5,788 nucleotides of DNA from JAHEDH01 sp965364515 (lineage in GTDB: Bacteria > Actinomycetota > Acidimicrobiia > Spongiisociales > ZC4RG35), in the NCBI GenBank assembly GCA_965364515.1, contig CBDTXZ010000189.1, positions 1 through 5,788 of the forward strand, in the 5' to 3' direction. Numbering within the stretch: position 1 is the first letter of the stretch; every line of letters begins with the position of its first letter. The position numbers and the translations under genes were made by a program. The notes below the pieces were generated by a model. That model saw nothing but the letters and a program-made list of their open reading frames with translations. It made no database searches and was not told the DNA's origin. This document shows, piece after piece, positions 1-5,693 of the stretch.

Positions 1-1
1 G

Positions 2-75
2 AGCTGGCGGCGGGATTCGAACCCGCGACCTGCTGATTACAAATCAGCTGCTCTGGCCAACTGAGCTACACCAGC
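2..75 (-). tRNA. tRNA-Thr (anticodon UGU)
   Basis: Read on the minus strand, this folds into a complete cloverleaf. The acceptor arm is GCTGGTG with CGCCAGC (one G-U pair), the D stem is GCTC/GAGC, the anticodon stem is GCTGA/TCAGC around the loop TTTGTAA, and the T arm is GCGGG-TTCGAAT-CCCGC. The anticodon TGT (plus-strand bases 39-41) reads the threonine codon ACA and, by wobble, possibly other ACN codons. The discriminator base is U. Only one further base (C) is present before the window ends, so I cannot tell whether CCA is encoded. The gene lies downstream of the hydrolase gene on the same strand, separated by a hairpin and a possible promoter of its own. Confidence 0.97.
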
Positions 76-84
76 GTCGAGAGA

Positions 85-113
85 AATGTACAGCCTCGCC
101 CGACATCTGACCA
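85..113 (-). promoter_or_regulatory. Possible promoter for tRNA-Thr
   Basis: On the minus strand, a TGGTCA element (plus-strand 108-113, 4 of 6 matches to TTGACA) lies exactly 17 bases before TACATT (85-90, 4 of 6 matches to TATAAT). The latter ends 9 bases before the tRNA. The spacing is optimal but both hexamers are weak matches. The -35 candidate falls in the loop of the hairpin at 97-122. This is inference from consensus only. Confidence 0.28.
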
Positions 114-122
114 TGTCGGGCG
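97..122 (-). terminator. Hairpin terminator after the hydrolase gene
   Basis: A perfect 10-base-pair inverted repeat (CGCCCGACAT with ATGTCGGGCG) encloses a 6-base loop and begins one base after the hydrolase stop codon. On the minus strand the following bases (AGGCTGTACATTTCTCTC) contain only a broken T-rich stretch, so this is not a textbook intrinsic terminator. GC-rich hairpins with poor T-tracts do act as terminators in actinobacteria. It probably separates the upstream operon from tRNA-Thr. Confidence 0.6.
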
Positions 123-123
123 T

Positions 124-948
124 TCACGGCTCGAGGTCGGCGGTGTCCGTGATCGCGGTCCGGTATCGATCGAGCGAGCGTGCCACAGCCGCCTTGGCGT
201 CGCCTGCGACGGCTCGGCCCCACCAACCTCCATAGACCCGATCGAAGTTCAGCGGCGCCAGAGCACGCTCGATGCCGTCGAGGAGGGTCGCGTCGAGCGG
301 GATCAGGTTCGGGTAGCTCCACATGAAGCTCACCCACTCCCGATCCTGAACCACGGTGACCGTGTCGCCGGAGAGGAGCACGCCTTCTCCGTCGCCCGCA
401 CCGGTCCAGTGGAGCACGGCGCTCCCTGGGAAGTGCCCTCCCGTCCGCACCAGGGTCACGTCCGGTCCAATCTGGTGGGTGTCCTCGTACCACTCGATCC
501 TGTGGGACGGTCGGACGAGCCAGCGACGGTCGGCTCCGGGCAGAATGATCGGAGCGTCGAAAGCGTCGGCCCATTCGGCGATCACGCCGTAGAAGTGTGG
601 GTGCGACGCCGAAACGGCGGCGAGGCCACCCCGATCGGCAACGGTCTTCATCGCGGCTTCGTCGACGAACCCGGGGACATCCCACAGCACGTTGCCGGCG
701 GCGCCCTGGACGAGCAACGAGCGCTGGCCGATCCCCAGAGACGGAACCACTCCGATCCCGAGGAGGCCCCGCTCTACCTCTCGGACCTCCGTCCGATGGC
801 CTTCGGCGCGGAGTTCCTCGAGTGTCGCCCATTGCTGCCCCTCCCACCCCACGTACTGCCTGGGATCACTGCAGATCACACATTCGCTCGGCGGCGCAAC
901 AGAAGACGGGTACTGAACCCCACACGTCCGACAGATGAAGGCTGGAAT
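124..948 (-). CDS. MBL-fold metallohydrolase with N-terminal zinc ribbon, ATT start
   Basis: The predicted protein has 274 residues. Residues 1-26 form a rubredoxin-like zinc ribbon (Cys6, Cys9, Cys23, Cys26; CRTC...CVIC). The rest is a metallo-beta-lactamase-fold domain with SHPHFYG (His116, His118), GGHFPGS (His172) and SGD (Asp195). The usual Asp-His after HxH and the final-motif His (the corresponding area reads YGGWWGR) are not evident, so a single metal site is likely. The substrate is unknown. No ATG, GTG or TTG lies between the in-frame TAG at plus-strand 974-976 and the first Cys. The ATT at 946-948 follows GAGGAG by 6 bases, so I chose it as the start. The first alternative, GTG at 877-879, has no Shine-Dalgarno sequence and would delete three of the four cysteines. 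A sequencing error of ATG to ATT is possible. The gene follows rlmB by 62 bases with no clear terminator between, so it is probably the last gene of that operon. Confidence 0.85.
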   Translation of the reverse strand: MPAFICRTCGVQYPSSVAPPSECVICSDPRQYVGWEGQQWATLEELRAEGHRTEVREVERGLLGIGVVPSLGIGQRSLLVQGAAGNVLWDVPGFVDEAAMKTVADRGGLAAVSASHPHFYGVIAEWADAFDAPIILPGADRRWLVRPSHRIEWYEDTHQIGPDVTLVRTGGHFPGSAVLHWTGAGDGEGVLLSGDTVTVVQDREWVSFMWSYPNLIPLDATLLDGIERALAPLNFDRVYGGWWGRAVAGDAKAAVARSLDRYRTAITDTADLEP

Positions 949-954
949 GGTCGG

Positions 955-960
955 CTCCTC
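955..960 (-). promoter_or_regulatory. Strong Shine-Dalgarno supporting the ATT start
   Basis: The minus strand reads GAGGAG-CCGACC-ATT, within a longer purine run GACGAGGAGAGGAG. The 6-base spacing to ATT is ideal. No other usable start codon in this frame is served by this site, so it is the main evidence for the non-canonical start. Confidence 0.7.
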
Positions 961-1010
961 TCCTCGTCTCGCAGGCTACGCACGGGAACGTGGAGTGGCG
1001 GCGACGAGAG

Positions 1011-1748
1011 TCAGGTCGACCTGCGTACCCGCATCAGCTCGAAACACGCCAACGCTGCCGCCACCGACGCGTTCAGGCTCTCTGTGAGACCGCTCATCGG
1101 AATGAACGCGACCACATCCACCCTGTCCCGGACCAGCCGGCCCAAACCGGTCTCGGCGCCCACGACGATCGCCACAGGTTCGGTGAACAGTTCCAATCCG
1201 AACAGCGATTGGTCACCGTCTGCATCGAGTCCGACGGTCCACACGCCGGCCCCCTTGAGCGCCTTCACCGCATCTGCGGTCGAGCTGACGGTGGCGATCG
1301 CACACTGTTCGAAAGCGCCGGCCGCCGCCTTGAATGCGGCACCGCCAAGCGGCGCACCTCTCCGAGTCGGAACGACGATCGAAGTGATGCCGGCTGCGAC
1401 GGCGCTCCGGACGATCGCACCGAGATTGTGGGTGTCCTCGACATGATCCACGATCACGATCGCGGTCGGCGTCGTTCGGGAGACGAGATCAGAGAGATCG
1501 TGATCCCGCATGGGTTCGCACTTCGCCACGACACCTTGGGGAGCGGTCGTGGCCGCAAGTGGACGGACGTCGTCGACCGGCTCTACTTCGACGCCTCGGC
1601 TTCGCGCCATCGATACCAGATGAGCGACGTCCTCGGACTTCTCGGCGCGACGTCGTTCGACGATCAGCTTCCGGACGCGACCCGCTTCGAGGGCAGCCCG
1701 CACCGCATGGGTGCCTTCGACCCTATCGCCGATGCCACTGCGAGCCAT
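1011..1748 (-). CDS. rlmB: 23S rRNA (guanosine-2'-O)-methyltransferase RlmB, TrmH/SpoU family
   Basis: The 245-residue protein matches the usual RlmB length. Residues 8-75 look like the L7Ae/L30e-like RNA-binding domain (VEGTHAVRAAL near the start). Residues 95-245 form the knotted SPOUT methyltransferase domain. All three SpoU motifs are present: motif 1 at 101-120 (DHVEDTHNLG...R, with Asn108 and Arg114), motif 2 at 193-201 (AIVVGAETG, Glu199) and motif 3 at 216-235 (IPMSG...SLNAS). The family transfers a methyl group from S-adenosylmethionine to the 2'-OH of a guanosine in the 23S rRNA P-loop (G2251 in E. coli). Other TrmH-family substrates cannot be excluded from sequence alone. Motif 1 has DTHN where DPHN is more usual. 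The start codon lies inside the end of cysS (26-base overlap) with GAGGA 8 bases upstream, suggesting coupled translation. Confidence 0.93.
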   Translation of the reverse strand: MARSGIGDRVEGTHAVRAALEAGRVRKLIVERRRAEKSEDVAHLVSMARSRGVEVEPVDDVRPLAATTAPQGVVAKCEPMRDHDLSDLVSRTTPTAIVIVDHVEDTHNLGAIVRSAVAAGITSIVVPTRRGAPLGGAAFKAAAGAFEQCAIATVSSTADAVKALKGAGVWTVGLDADGDQSLFGLELFTEPVAIVVGAETGLGRLVRDRVDVVAFIPMSGLTESLNASVAAALACFELMRVRRST

Positions 1749-3147
1749 CAGCCCCGTCCTCGATGCTGATGCCCAACGCAGCCAATTCGTCGCGGATGCG
1801 GTCGGATGTGGCGAAATCGCGTTGGGCTCGTGCGGCCGAGCGTCGTTCCAACAGCCGGTCGAGGGTCTCGCCCGGCGTTGCCGCAGCTTCGACTCCCAAT
1901 CCCTCGGCCACTTCGCTCACCTGTCCGGCGATGTCGTCGAGCCCCTGCACTTCCGCCTCCGCAGCGATACCGAGCACGTCGGTCATCTCCGCCACGGCCG
2001 CGACGAGGGTCGCAGCGTCCTCACCGGCGTCGATCCGTCGATTGGCCTCTCGAACCGTGTCGAAGACGACGCCGAGCGCCTCGGGGGTGTTGAAGTCGTC
2101 GTCCATCTTCTCGATGAAGGACTCGATCACCTCGGGGTCGGCCTCGTACTCGGAGAAGTCGACCCGGTCCAACAACCCTGAGATTCGTCGCAAGGACGTT
2201 CCGGCCTCCTCGACGAGCGCTTCGGAGAACTCGAGCGGAGAGCGGTAGTGCGCACGGAGATAGAACAGGCGTACGGCGACACCGCCGTAGCGGTCGATGG
2301 CTTCGGCGAGGTCGATGAGGTGACCCGTCGACTTCGCCATCTTCTCTCCGCCCAGGTTGACCATTCCGTTGTGCAACCAGTACTTGGCGAAGAGCTTCCC
2401 GCTCGCTCCTTCGGATTGAGCGATCTCGTTCTCGTGGTGGGGAAAGATCAGATCGGCGCCACCGCCGTGGATGTCGAAGGTCTCTCCCAGGTACTTCTGA
2501 GCCATCGCAGAGCACTCGATGTGCCATCCGGGCCGTCCGAGCCCCCACGGTGAGTCCCAGGCGGGCTCACCGGGCTTCGCGGCCTTCCACAGAGCGAAAT
2601 CGAGCGGATCCTGTTTCAGCTCACCGACGATCTCCCGGGTCCCCGAGCGCATCTCGTCGATGTCCCTGCCGGAGAGACGGCCGTAGTTCTCGAGCGTCCG
2701 GACCGAGTAGTAGACGTCTCCAGCCTCGGTCGGGTAGGCCAATCCCCTGTCGATGAGCTTCTCGATCATCTCCAGCATCTCACCGATGTGCTCTGTGGCC
2801 TTGGGCTCGACGTCAGGCTCGAGGGCGCCGAGTGCCGAGTAGGCGTCGGAGAAGGCTGCGGCAACGCGCTCGCTGAGCTCGTCGGTGCTCTCGCCGGTCT
2901 CGGCGGCAGCAGCGATGATCTTGTCCTCGACGTCTGTGATGTTGCGAACGAAGGTCACGTCGTATCCCCGATACACGAGGTAGCGCCTAATCATGTCGAA
3001 CGCCACGCCGGCGCGGCCGTGTCCGAGGTGAGGAGGCGACTGGACGGTCGGGCCGCAGACGTACATCCGGACCGTGTTGCCCGCGACCGGCACGAAGTCC
3101 TCGGTCTGACGCGTCAGCGTGTTGGTGACTCTGATCTGGGAGGTCAT
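1723..3147 (-). CDS. cysS: Cysteinyl-tRNA synthetase
   Basis: The 474-residue class I aminoacyl-tRNA synthetase charges tRNA-Cys with cysteine using ATP in the cytoplasm. The HIGH signature is HLGH (residues 40-43) after YVCGPTVQ. The zinc ligands known from the E. coli enzyme are all present at a constant +3 offset: Cys31, Cys212, His237 and Glu241 (in FPHHENE). The KMSKS signature is KMAKS at 269-273. The C-terminal DALR-like and tRNA-binding part ends with the conserved RDFATSDRIRDEL region (443-454) and a terminal Trp471. The actinobacterial paralogue MshC (mycothiol ligase) was considered, but the full length, C-terminal region and neighbours favour CysS. It starts 50 bases after ispF, has no clear Shine-Dalgarno sequence, and overlaps rlmB at its 3' end. 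Confidence 0.96.
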   Translation of the reverse strand: MTSQIRVTNTLTRQTEDFVPVAGNTVRMYVCGPTVQSPPHLGHGRAGVAFDMIRRYLVYRGYDVTFVRNITDVEDKIIAAAAETGESTDELSERVAAAFSDAYSALGALEPDVEPKATEHIGEMLEMIEKLIDRGLAYPTEAGDVYYSVRTLENYGRLSGRDIDEMRSGTREIVGELKQDPLDFALWKAAKPGEPAWDSPWGLGRPGWHIECSAMAQKYLGETFDIHGGGADLIFPHHENEIAQSEGASGKLFAKYWLHNGMVNLGGEKMAKSTGHLIDLAEAIDRYGGVAVRLFYLRAHYRSPLEFSEALVEEAGTSLRRISGLLDRVDFSEYEADPEVIESFIEKMDDDFNTPEALGVVFDTVREANRRIDAGEDAATLVAAVAEMTDVLGIAAEAEVQGLDDIAGQVSEVAEGLGVEAAATPGETLDRLLERRSAARAQRDFATSDRIRDELAALGISIEDGADGSQWHRR

Positions 3148-3156
3148 GATTCGATG

Positions 3157-3162
3157 ACTCTA
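3157..3162 (-). promoter_or_regulatory. Weak candidate -10 before cysS
   Basis: TAGAGT (4 of 6 matches to TATAAT, fitting TANNNT) ends 9 bases before the cysS ATG, in a 50-base gap without a Shine-Dalgarno sequence. It could drive a nearly leaderless cysS transcript in addition to operon readthrough. No convincing -35 is seen. A hexamer this loose can occur by chance. Confidence 0.22.
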
Positions 3163-3197
3163 GGGCAGCACAGATCCAGTCCTGAATGGCGTGCCGC

Positions 3198-3446
3198 TCA
3201 GTCGAGCGGAGGCTCCGACTGTGACAGGGCCCGGTCGATCGCAGCAGCAGCCGTCTCGGCGTCGATCGCAAGCTCACGGGCCACGAGTGGCACCAGTCTG
3301 CCGTGCAGGGACCGCATCATCTCGGTGAGCTCGGCGGAGATGCCGGCCACCCGCCGAGCGTGGTAGAGATCTCGGAGCGCTGCCGCCCAGCGCAAGGGAT
3401 CGTCGGACGACGATTCGGCGTCGAGTGCTTCGTGCCAGGCCTGCCA
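3198..3446 (-). other. CarD C-terminal-like domain within IspF (residues 186-268)
   Basis: This segment encodes 83 residues plus the stop. It matches the carD product's last 83 residues without gaps, at 26 identities by hand count. The shared pattern is W-x2-W-x3-L, then RDL-x2-A-x4-GIS-x2-L-x2-M, then LxxD-x-E-x-A, DRAL and PP near the end. Trp187 aligns with CarD Trp90, the equivalent of the mycobacterial CarD Trp that wedges into the -10 region. CarD Arg92 and Lys95 are replaced by Ala189 and Glu192, and KRMLSK by TEMMRS, so DNA binding is probably lost. The CarD N-terminal polymerase-binding domain is not duplicated. Confidence 0.8.
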
Positions 3447-4004
3447 GTCGGGATCGCGGGGTCGTCGGGGGGCCTCGAGTTCTCCGAGTACCCCGGTGTC
3501 TCCCGAAGCGACCCGCTCGCGATCGGCGGATTCGACGGTCACGGTGGCCGCCGCAGCGATCCCCTCGTCTGAGCCGATCCAGCCCATTCGGTCGGTGGTC
3601 GTGGCCTTGACACTGATCGCGCTCGCGTCGAGCCCGAGACCTGCTGCGAGATTCACCCGGATTCCCTCTCGGAGCGGGCCGACACGAATCGTCTGGGCGA
3701 GCACGGTGACATCGACGAATGTCGGTCTCCATCCATGGGCAGCCAATTCCGACAAGGTGAGTTCGAGCATGTGGAAGCTGTCGGCCCCGTGCCAAACCGG
3801 ATCCTCGGACGGGAAGAAGGATCCCAGGTCGCCGAGTGCAGCTGCGCCGAGCAACGCATCGATCACCGCATGCACCACGATGTCCCCGTCGGATGTCGCC
3901 TCTACGCCACGATCGGACGACGCTTCGACGCCTCCGAGCAGGAGCGGCGGCTCACCACCGAATCGGTGGGCGTCGAACCCCCAACCGACCCGAAGCCCGC
4001 TCAT
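3198..4004 (-). CDS. ispF: IspF (MECDP synthase) fused to a CarD C-terminal-like domain
   Basis: The protein has 268 residues, against about 160 for ordinary IspF. Residues 1-160 are an IspF domain, which makes 2-C-methyl-D-erythritol 2,4-cyclodiphosphate in the MEP isoprenoid pathway. The metal ligands Asp11, His13 and His45 are present, as are SDGD (38-41), LLGAAALGD (51-59) and KATTTD (133-138). Several positions differ from E. coli IspF: Thr37 for His34, Ile106-Arg107 for Pro103-Lys104, and Ser145 for Arg142. After a linker (161-185), residues 186-268 align gaplessly with CarD residues 89-171 from the neighbouring gene, sharing W187, W190, RDL 211-213, GIS 221-223, M229, DRAL 257-260 and PP 265-266. 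Its ATG overlaps the carD stop as ATGA, with no Shine-Dalgarno sequence, so translation is probably coupled to carD. It may be an active enzyme with an added regulatory or interaction module, or a diverged paralogue. Confidence 0.93.
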   Translation of the reverse strand: MSGLRVGWGFDAHRFGGEPPLLLGGVEASSDRGVEATSDGDIVVHAVIDALLGAAALGDLGSFFPSEDPVWHGADSFHMLELTLSELAAHGWRPTFVDVTVLAQTIRVGPLREGIRVNLAAGLGLDASAISVKATTTDRMGWIGSDEGIAAAATVTVESADRERVASGDTGVLGELEAPRRPRDPDWQAWHEALDAESSSDDPLRWAAALRDLYHARRVAGISAELTEMMRSLHGRLVPLVARELAIDAETAAAAIDRALSQSEPPLD

Positions 4005-4516
4005 TCGTCAGGTGGATCGAACTTGGGCAGCGCCCGGTCGAGCTTCTTGATTGCGTCTTCCTCGTCGACATCGAGGGCGAACTGCAACTCGGACGTGAGC
4101 GTCGTGCGCGCCTTTGACAGCATGCGCTTGAGCGCAGGAGAGATGCCCTTGGTCTGCTGGGCGTAGTTCAGGTCACGGACGACCTCGGCGACCTGGAAGA
4201 TGTCGCCGGACGTCATCTTCTCGTTGAGGACTTTATACCAGCGGGACCAGTTCGAACCCGCCTCTTGCGGCTCCTCCTTGAGGACCGCGAGCACTTCGCG
4301 TGCCTTGTTCTTCGAGATGACCGGACGGATCACCTCTTCGATGTTGTCGACCGGCACCATCACCGTGAGCTGCTCGGTCGCGATGTCCAGCACGAAGTAA
4401 TCGCGCTTCTCACCGCCGAACTCCTGCTTGAGCTTCTTGGCGATCGTCGCTGCCCCGTGTTGGGGGTGAACGACCTTGTCTCCGACGCCGTACTTCGAAT
4501 CTTTGGTCTTAGCCAT
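4001..4516 (-). CDS. carD: CarD-family RNA polymerase-binding transcription regulator
   Basis: The 171-residue protein matches standalone CarD/CdnL length. Residues 8-65 form the Tudor-like RNA polymerase beta-subunit interaction domain (GVGDKVVHPQHGAATI). Residues 85-171 form the helical DNA-binding domain with SNWSRWYK, where Trp90 matches the mycobacterial wedge Trp85, and RDLNYAQQTKGIS. In mycobacteria CarD stabilises the open promoter complex, notably at rRNA promoters, and is essential. The ATG has no Shine-Dalgarno sequence but has TACAAT 8 bases upstream, suggesting a leaderless message. It follows disA by 57 bases and overlaps ispF by 4 bases. In Mycobacterium ispD comes next, but here ispF does. 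Its C-terminal domain is the closest visible relative of the ispF extension. Confidence 0.95.
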   Translation of the reverse strand: MAKTKDSKYGVGDKVVHPQHGAATIAKKLKQEFGGEKRDYFVLDIATEQLTVMVPVDNIEEVIRPVISKNKAREVLAVLKEEPQEAGSNWSRWYKVLNEKMTSGDIFQVAEVVRDLNYAQQTKGISPALKRMLSKARTTLTSELQFALDVDEEDAIKKLDRALPKFDPPDE

Positions 4517-4524
4517 CGGGCCGC

Positions 4525-4530
4525 ATTGTA
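4525..4530 (-). promoter_or_regulatory. -10 element of a likely leaderless carD promoter
   Basis: TACAAT (5 of 6 matches to TATAAT, and fitting the actinobacterial TANNNT) ends 8 bases before the carD ATG. A start site 7 to 8 bases downstream would fall one or two bases before, or on, the ATG. The intervening GCGGCCCG contains no Shine-Dalgarno sequence. The hexamer lies in the palindrome TTGTACAA. No good -35 is seen at 17 bases. It would drive carD-ispF and possibly the genes beyond. Confidence 0.5.
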
Positions 4531-4552
4531 CAAGCGCTGTCCACCTGCACCG

Positions 4553-4572
4553 CCGCCCGGCGATCGGGGCGG
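4553..4572 (-). terminator. Weak GC hairpin between disA and carD
   Basis: CCGCCC and GGGCGG form a 6-base-pair stem with an 8-base loop, starting one base after the disA stop codon. There is no T-tract on the minus strand, so it may attenuate rather than end disA transcription, or be chance in GC-rich DNA. Confidence 0.28.
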
Positions 4573-4573
4573 T

Positions 4574-5644
4574 TCACAACGCCGACGGCGCCCAGTTCTC
4601 GGCTGCCGTGTGCAGTCGGTCGAAGTAGTGGACGAGATAGTCGGCACGCGTCGAACCGATGCCTTCCACCGATTCGAGTTGCTCGGTCGAGGCCTTCAGA
4701 ATTCTGGGCAGCGTCTTGAAATGCCGAACCAGCTCCTCACGGACGCTTTCGGGGAGACGACCGACCTTGGAGAGCAGTCGGTAGCCCCGTGGCACGACCG
4801 GCTCGTCGAGTTCGTCGAACCCGAGCGCCCGGCCGATCTCACCCGGATCGTGGATCTTCGACTCTTCGAGCGCATCGAGACGATCGAGGGCTGCGTTGGT
4901 GAGCGCAACTCGACGGGTGGACGTGTAGTCGCGCATCGTGATGAATCGCAGGTGATCGACACCCCTGACCATGTCATCGAGCTGGATGTATGCGAGCCTG
5001 CCCTCGTCACCGAGTTGAACCACATGATCCTCGATCGAGAGCCCGACTCGACGGACCAACTCGCTGCGCTGGATCAGTGTGACGACGGCTCGATACGTGA
5101 CGAGACCCGTCATCTCGAGCTGGGTGAGCGTCACCTCGGCCTCGTCGAGCCTGCGTCGGAGACGATCGAGGGTCTGCAGCTCCTGGTTCACCCGCGCAGC
5201 GATCTCGGTGGGGCTGCGCAGCTCCGTCTTCTGATCCTCGAAATAGACCGTCACGATCTTTCGACCTTCGCTCACCGCCACGACGGGGTACCCCGTCTGG
5301 ATGGCGATGCGCTGGGCGGTTCGATGACGCGAGCCGGTCTCGTCGGTCCTGATCTCGTTGGACGGGACGAAGTGGACGTTGCTCCTGATCAGGTGGTCAC
5401 CCGAAGGATCGAGCACGATCCCACCGTCCATCTTGGCCAACTCGGACAGTTTCGCCGGTGTGTAGGCCACGGGCTGATCGAAGATGAAGCCCCCGCTGGA
5501 GATGGCGTCCATCTTCGGTCCGTCTCCGAGGACGATGATCGCCCCCTTGCCCATCTGGATGATCCGCTCCAGTCCGGCTCGCAGCGCTGAGCCCGGAGCG
5601 AGACGCTCGAGCGTGGATTGGTGAATCGAATGGGCTTCCGGCAC
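4574..5644 (-). CDS. disA: DNA integrity scanning protein DisA (diadenylate cyclase)
   Basis: The 356-residue protein matches DisA length. It condenses two ATP molecules into cyclic di-AMP and, in Bacillus, scans DNA for branched structures. Residues 10-140 form the diadenylate cyclase domain, with KMDGG at 71-75 (normally DGA, here Asp73-Gly-Gly75), TDETGSRHRTA at 100-110 and AIQTGYPVVAVS at 114-125. Residues 145-285 form the helical linker. The C-terminal part (about 310-345) carries a helix-hairpin-helix DNA-binding motif, VEGIGSTRADYL (326-337). In the family it forms octamers. The start is GTG (5642-5644). There is no Shine-Dalgarno sequence, but GATAAT lies 10 bases upstream. No ATG lies further upstream in frame within the gap. 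Loss of the usual Ala in DGA is mild and probably compatible with activity. Confidence 0.94.
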   Translation of the reverse strand: MPEAHSIHQSTLERLAPGSALRAGLERIIQMGKGAIIVLGDGPKMDAISSGGFIFDQPVAYTPAKLSELAKMDGGIVLDPSGDHLIRSNVHFVPSNEIRTDETGSRHRTAQRIAIQTGYPVVAVSEGRKIVTVYFEDQKTELRSPTEIAARVNQELQTLDRLRRRLDEAEVTLTQLEMTGLVTYRAVVTLIQRSELVRRVGLSIEDHVVQLGDEGRLAYIQLDDMVRGVDHLRFITMRDYTSTRRVALTNAALDRLDALEESKIHDPGEIGRALGFDELDEPVVPRGYRLLSKVGRLPESVREELVRHFKTLPRILKASTEQLESVEGIGSTRADYLVHYFDRLHTAAENWAPSAL

Positions 5645-5654
5645 GTTCGGCCAG

Positions 5655-5660
5655 ATTATC
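5655..5660 (-). promoter_or_regulatory. -10 element of a likely near-leaderless disA promoter
   Basis: GATAAT (5 of 6 matches to TATAAT) ends 10 bases before the GTG start of disA. The bases between (CTGGCCGAAC) hold no Shine-Dalgarno sequence. A start site 7 bases downstream would leave a leader of about 3 or 4 bases. No -35 is seen at the standard distance. A TTGACG lies 31 bases upstream, too far to pair with it. Confidence 0.42.
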
Positions 5661-5693
5661 AGCTGGTGACAGCACGGGGGATGACCCCGGCCG

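Noticed and set aside
1012..1023. Perfect 12-base palindrome CAGGTCGACCTG at the rlmB stop codon
   Set aside because: It could be an operator, but it overlaps the end of the coding sequence, has no second copy that I noticed, and one such palindrome is plausible by chance.
409..1446. Open frame of 345 codons on the plus strand
   Set aside because: It runs antisense across the hydrolase and rlmB, spans their intergenic gap, and has low-complexity Pro/Arg/Ser-rich sequence with no motif.
4265..5590. Long open frame of 441 codons on the plus strand
   Set aside because: It is antisense to disA and the start of carD, which have clear family motifs. Long antisense frames are expected in high-G+C coding DNA, and its translation shows no recognisable domain.
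5675..5689. GGGG/CCCC hairpin between the upstream gene and disA
   Set aside because: The 4- to 5-pair stem with a 4-base loop and no T-tract is too weak to call a terminator.
5645..5693. Possible c-di-AMP riboswitch before disA
   Set aside because: The 49-base gap is far too short for the known ydaO-type c-di-AMP riboswitch.
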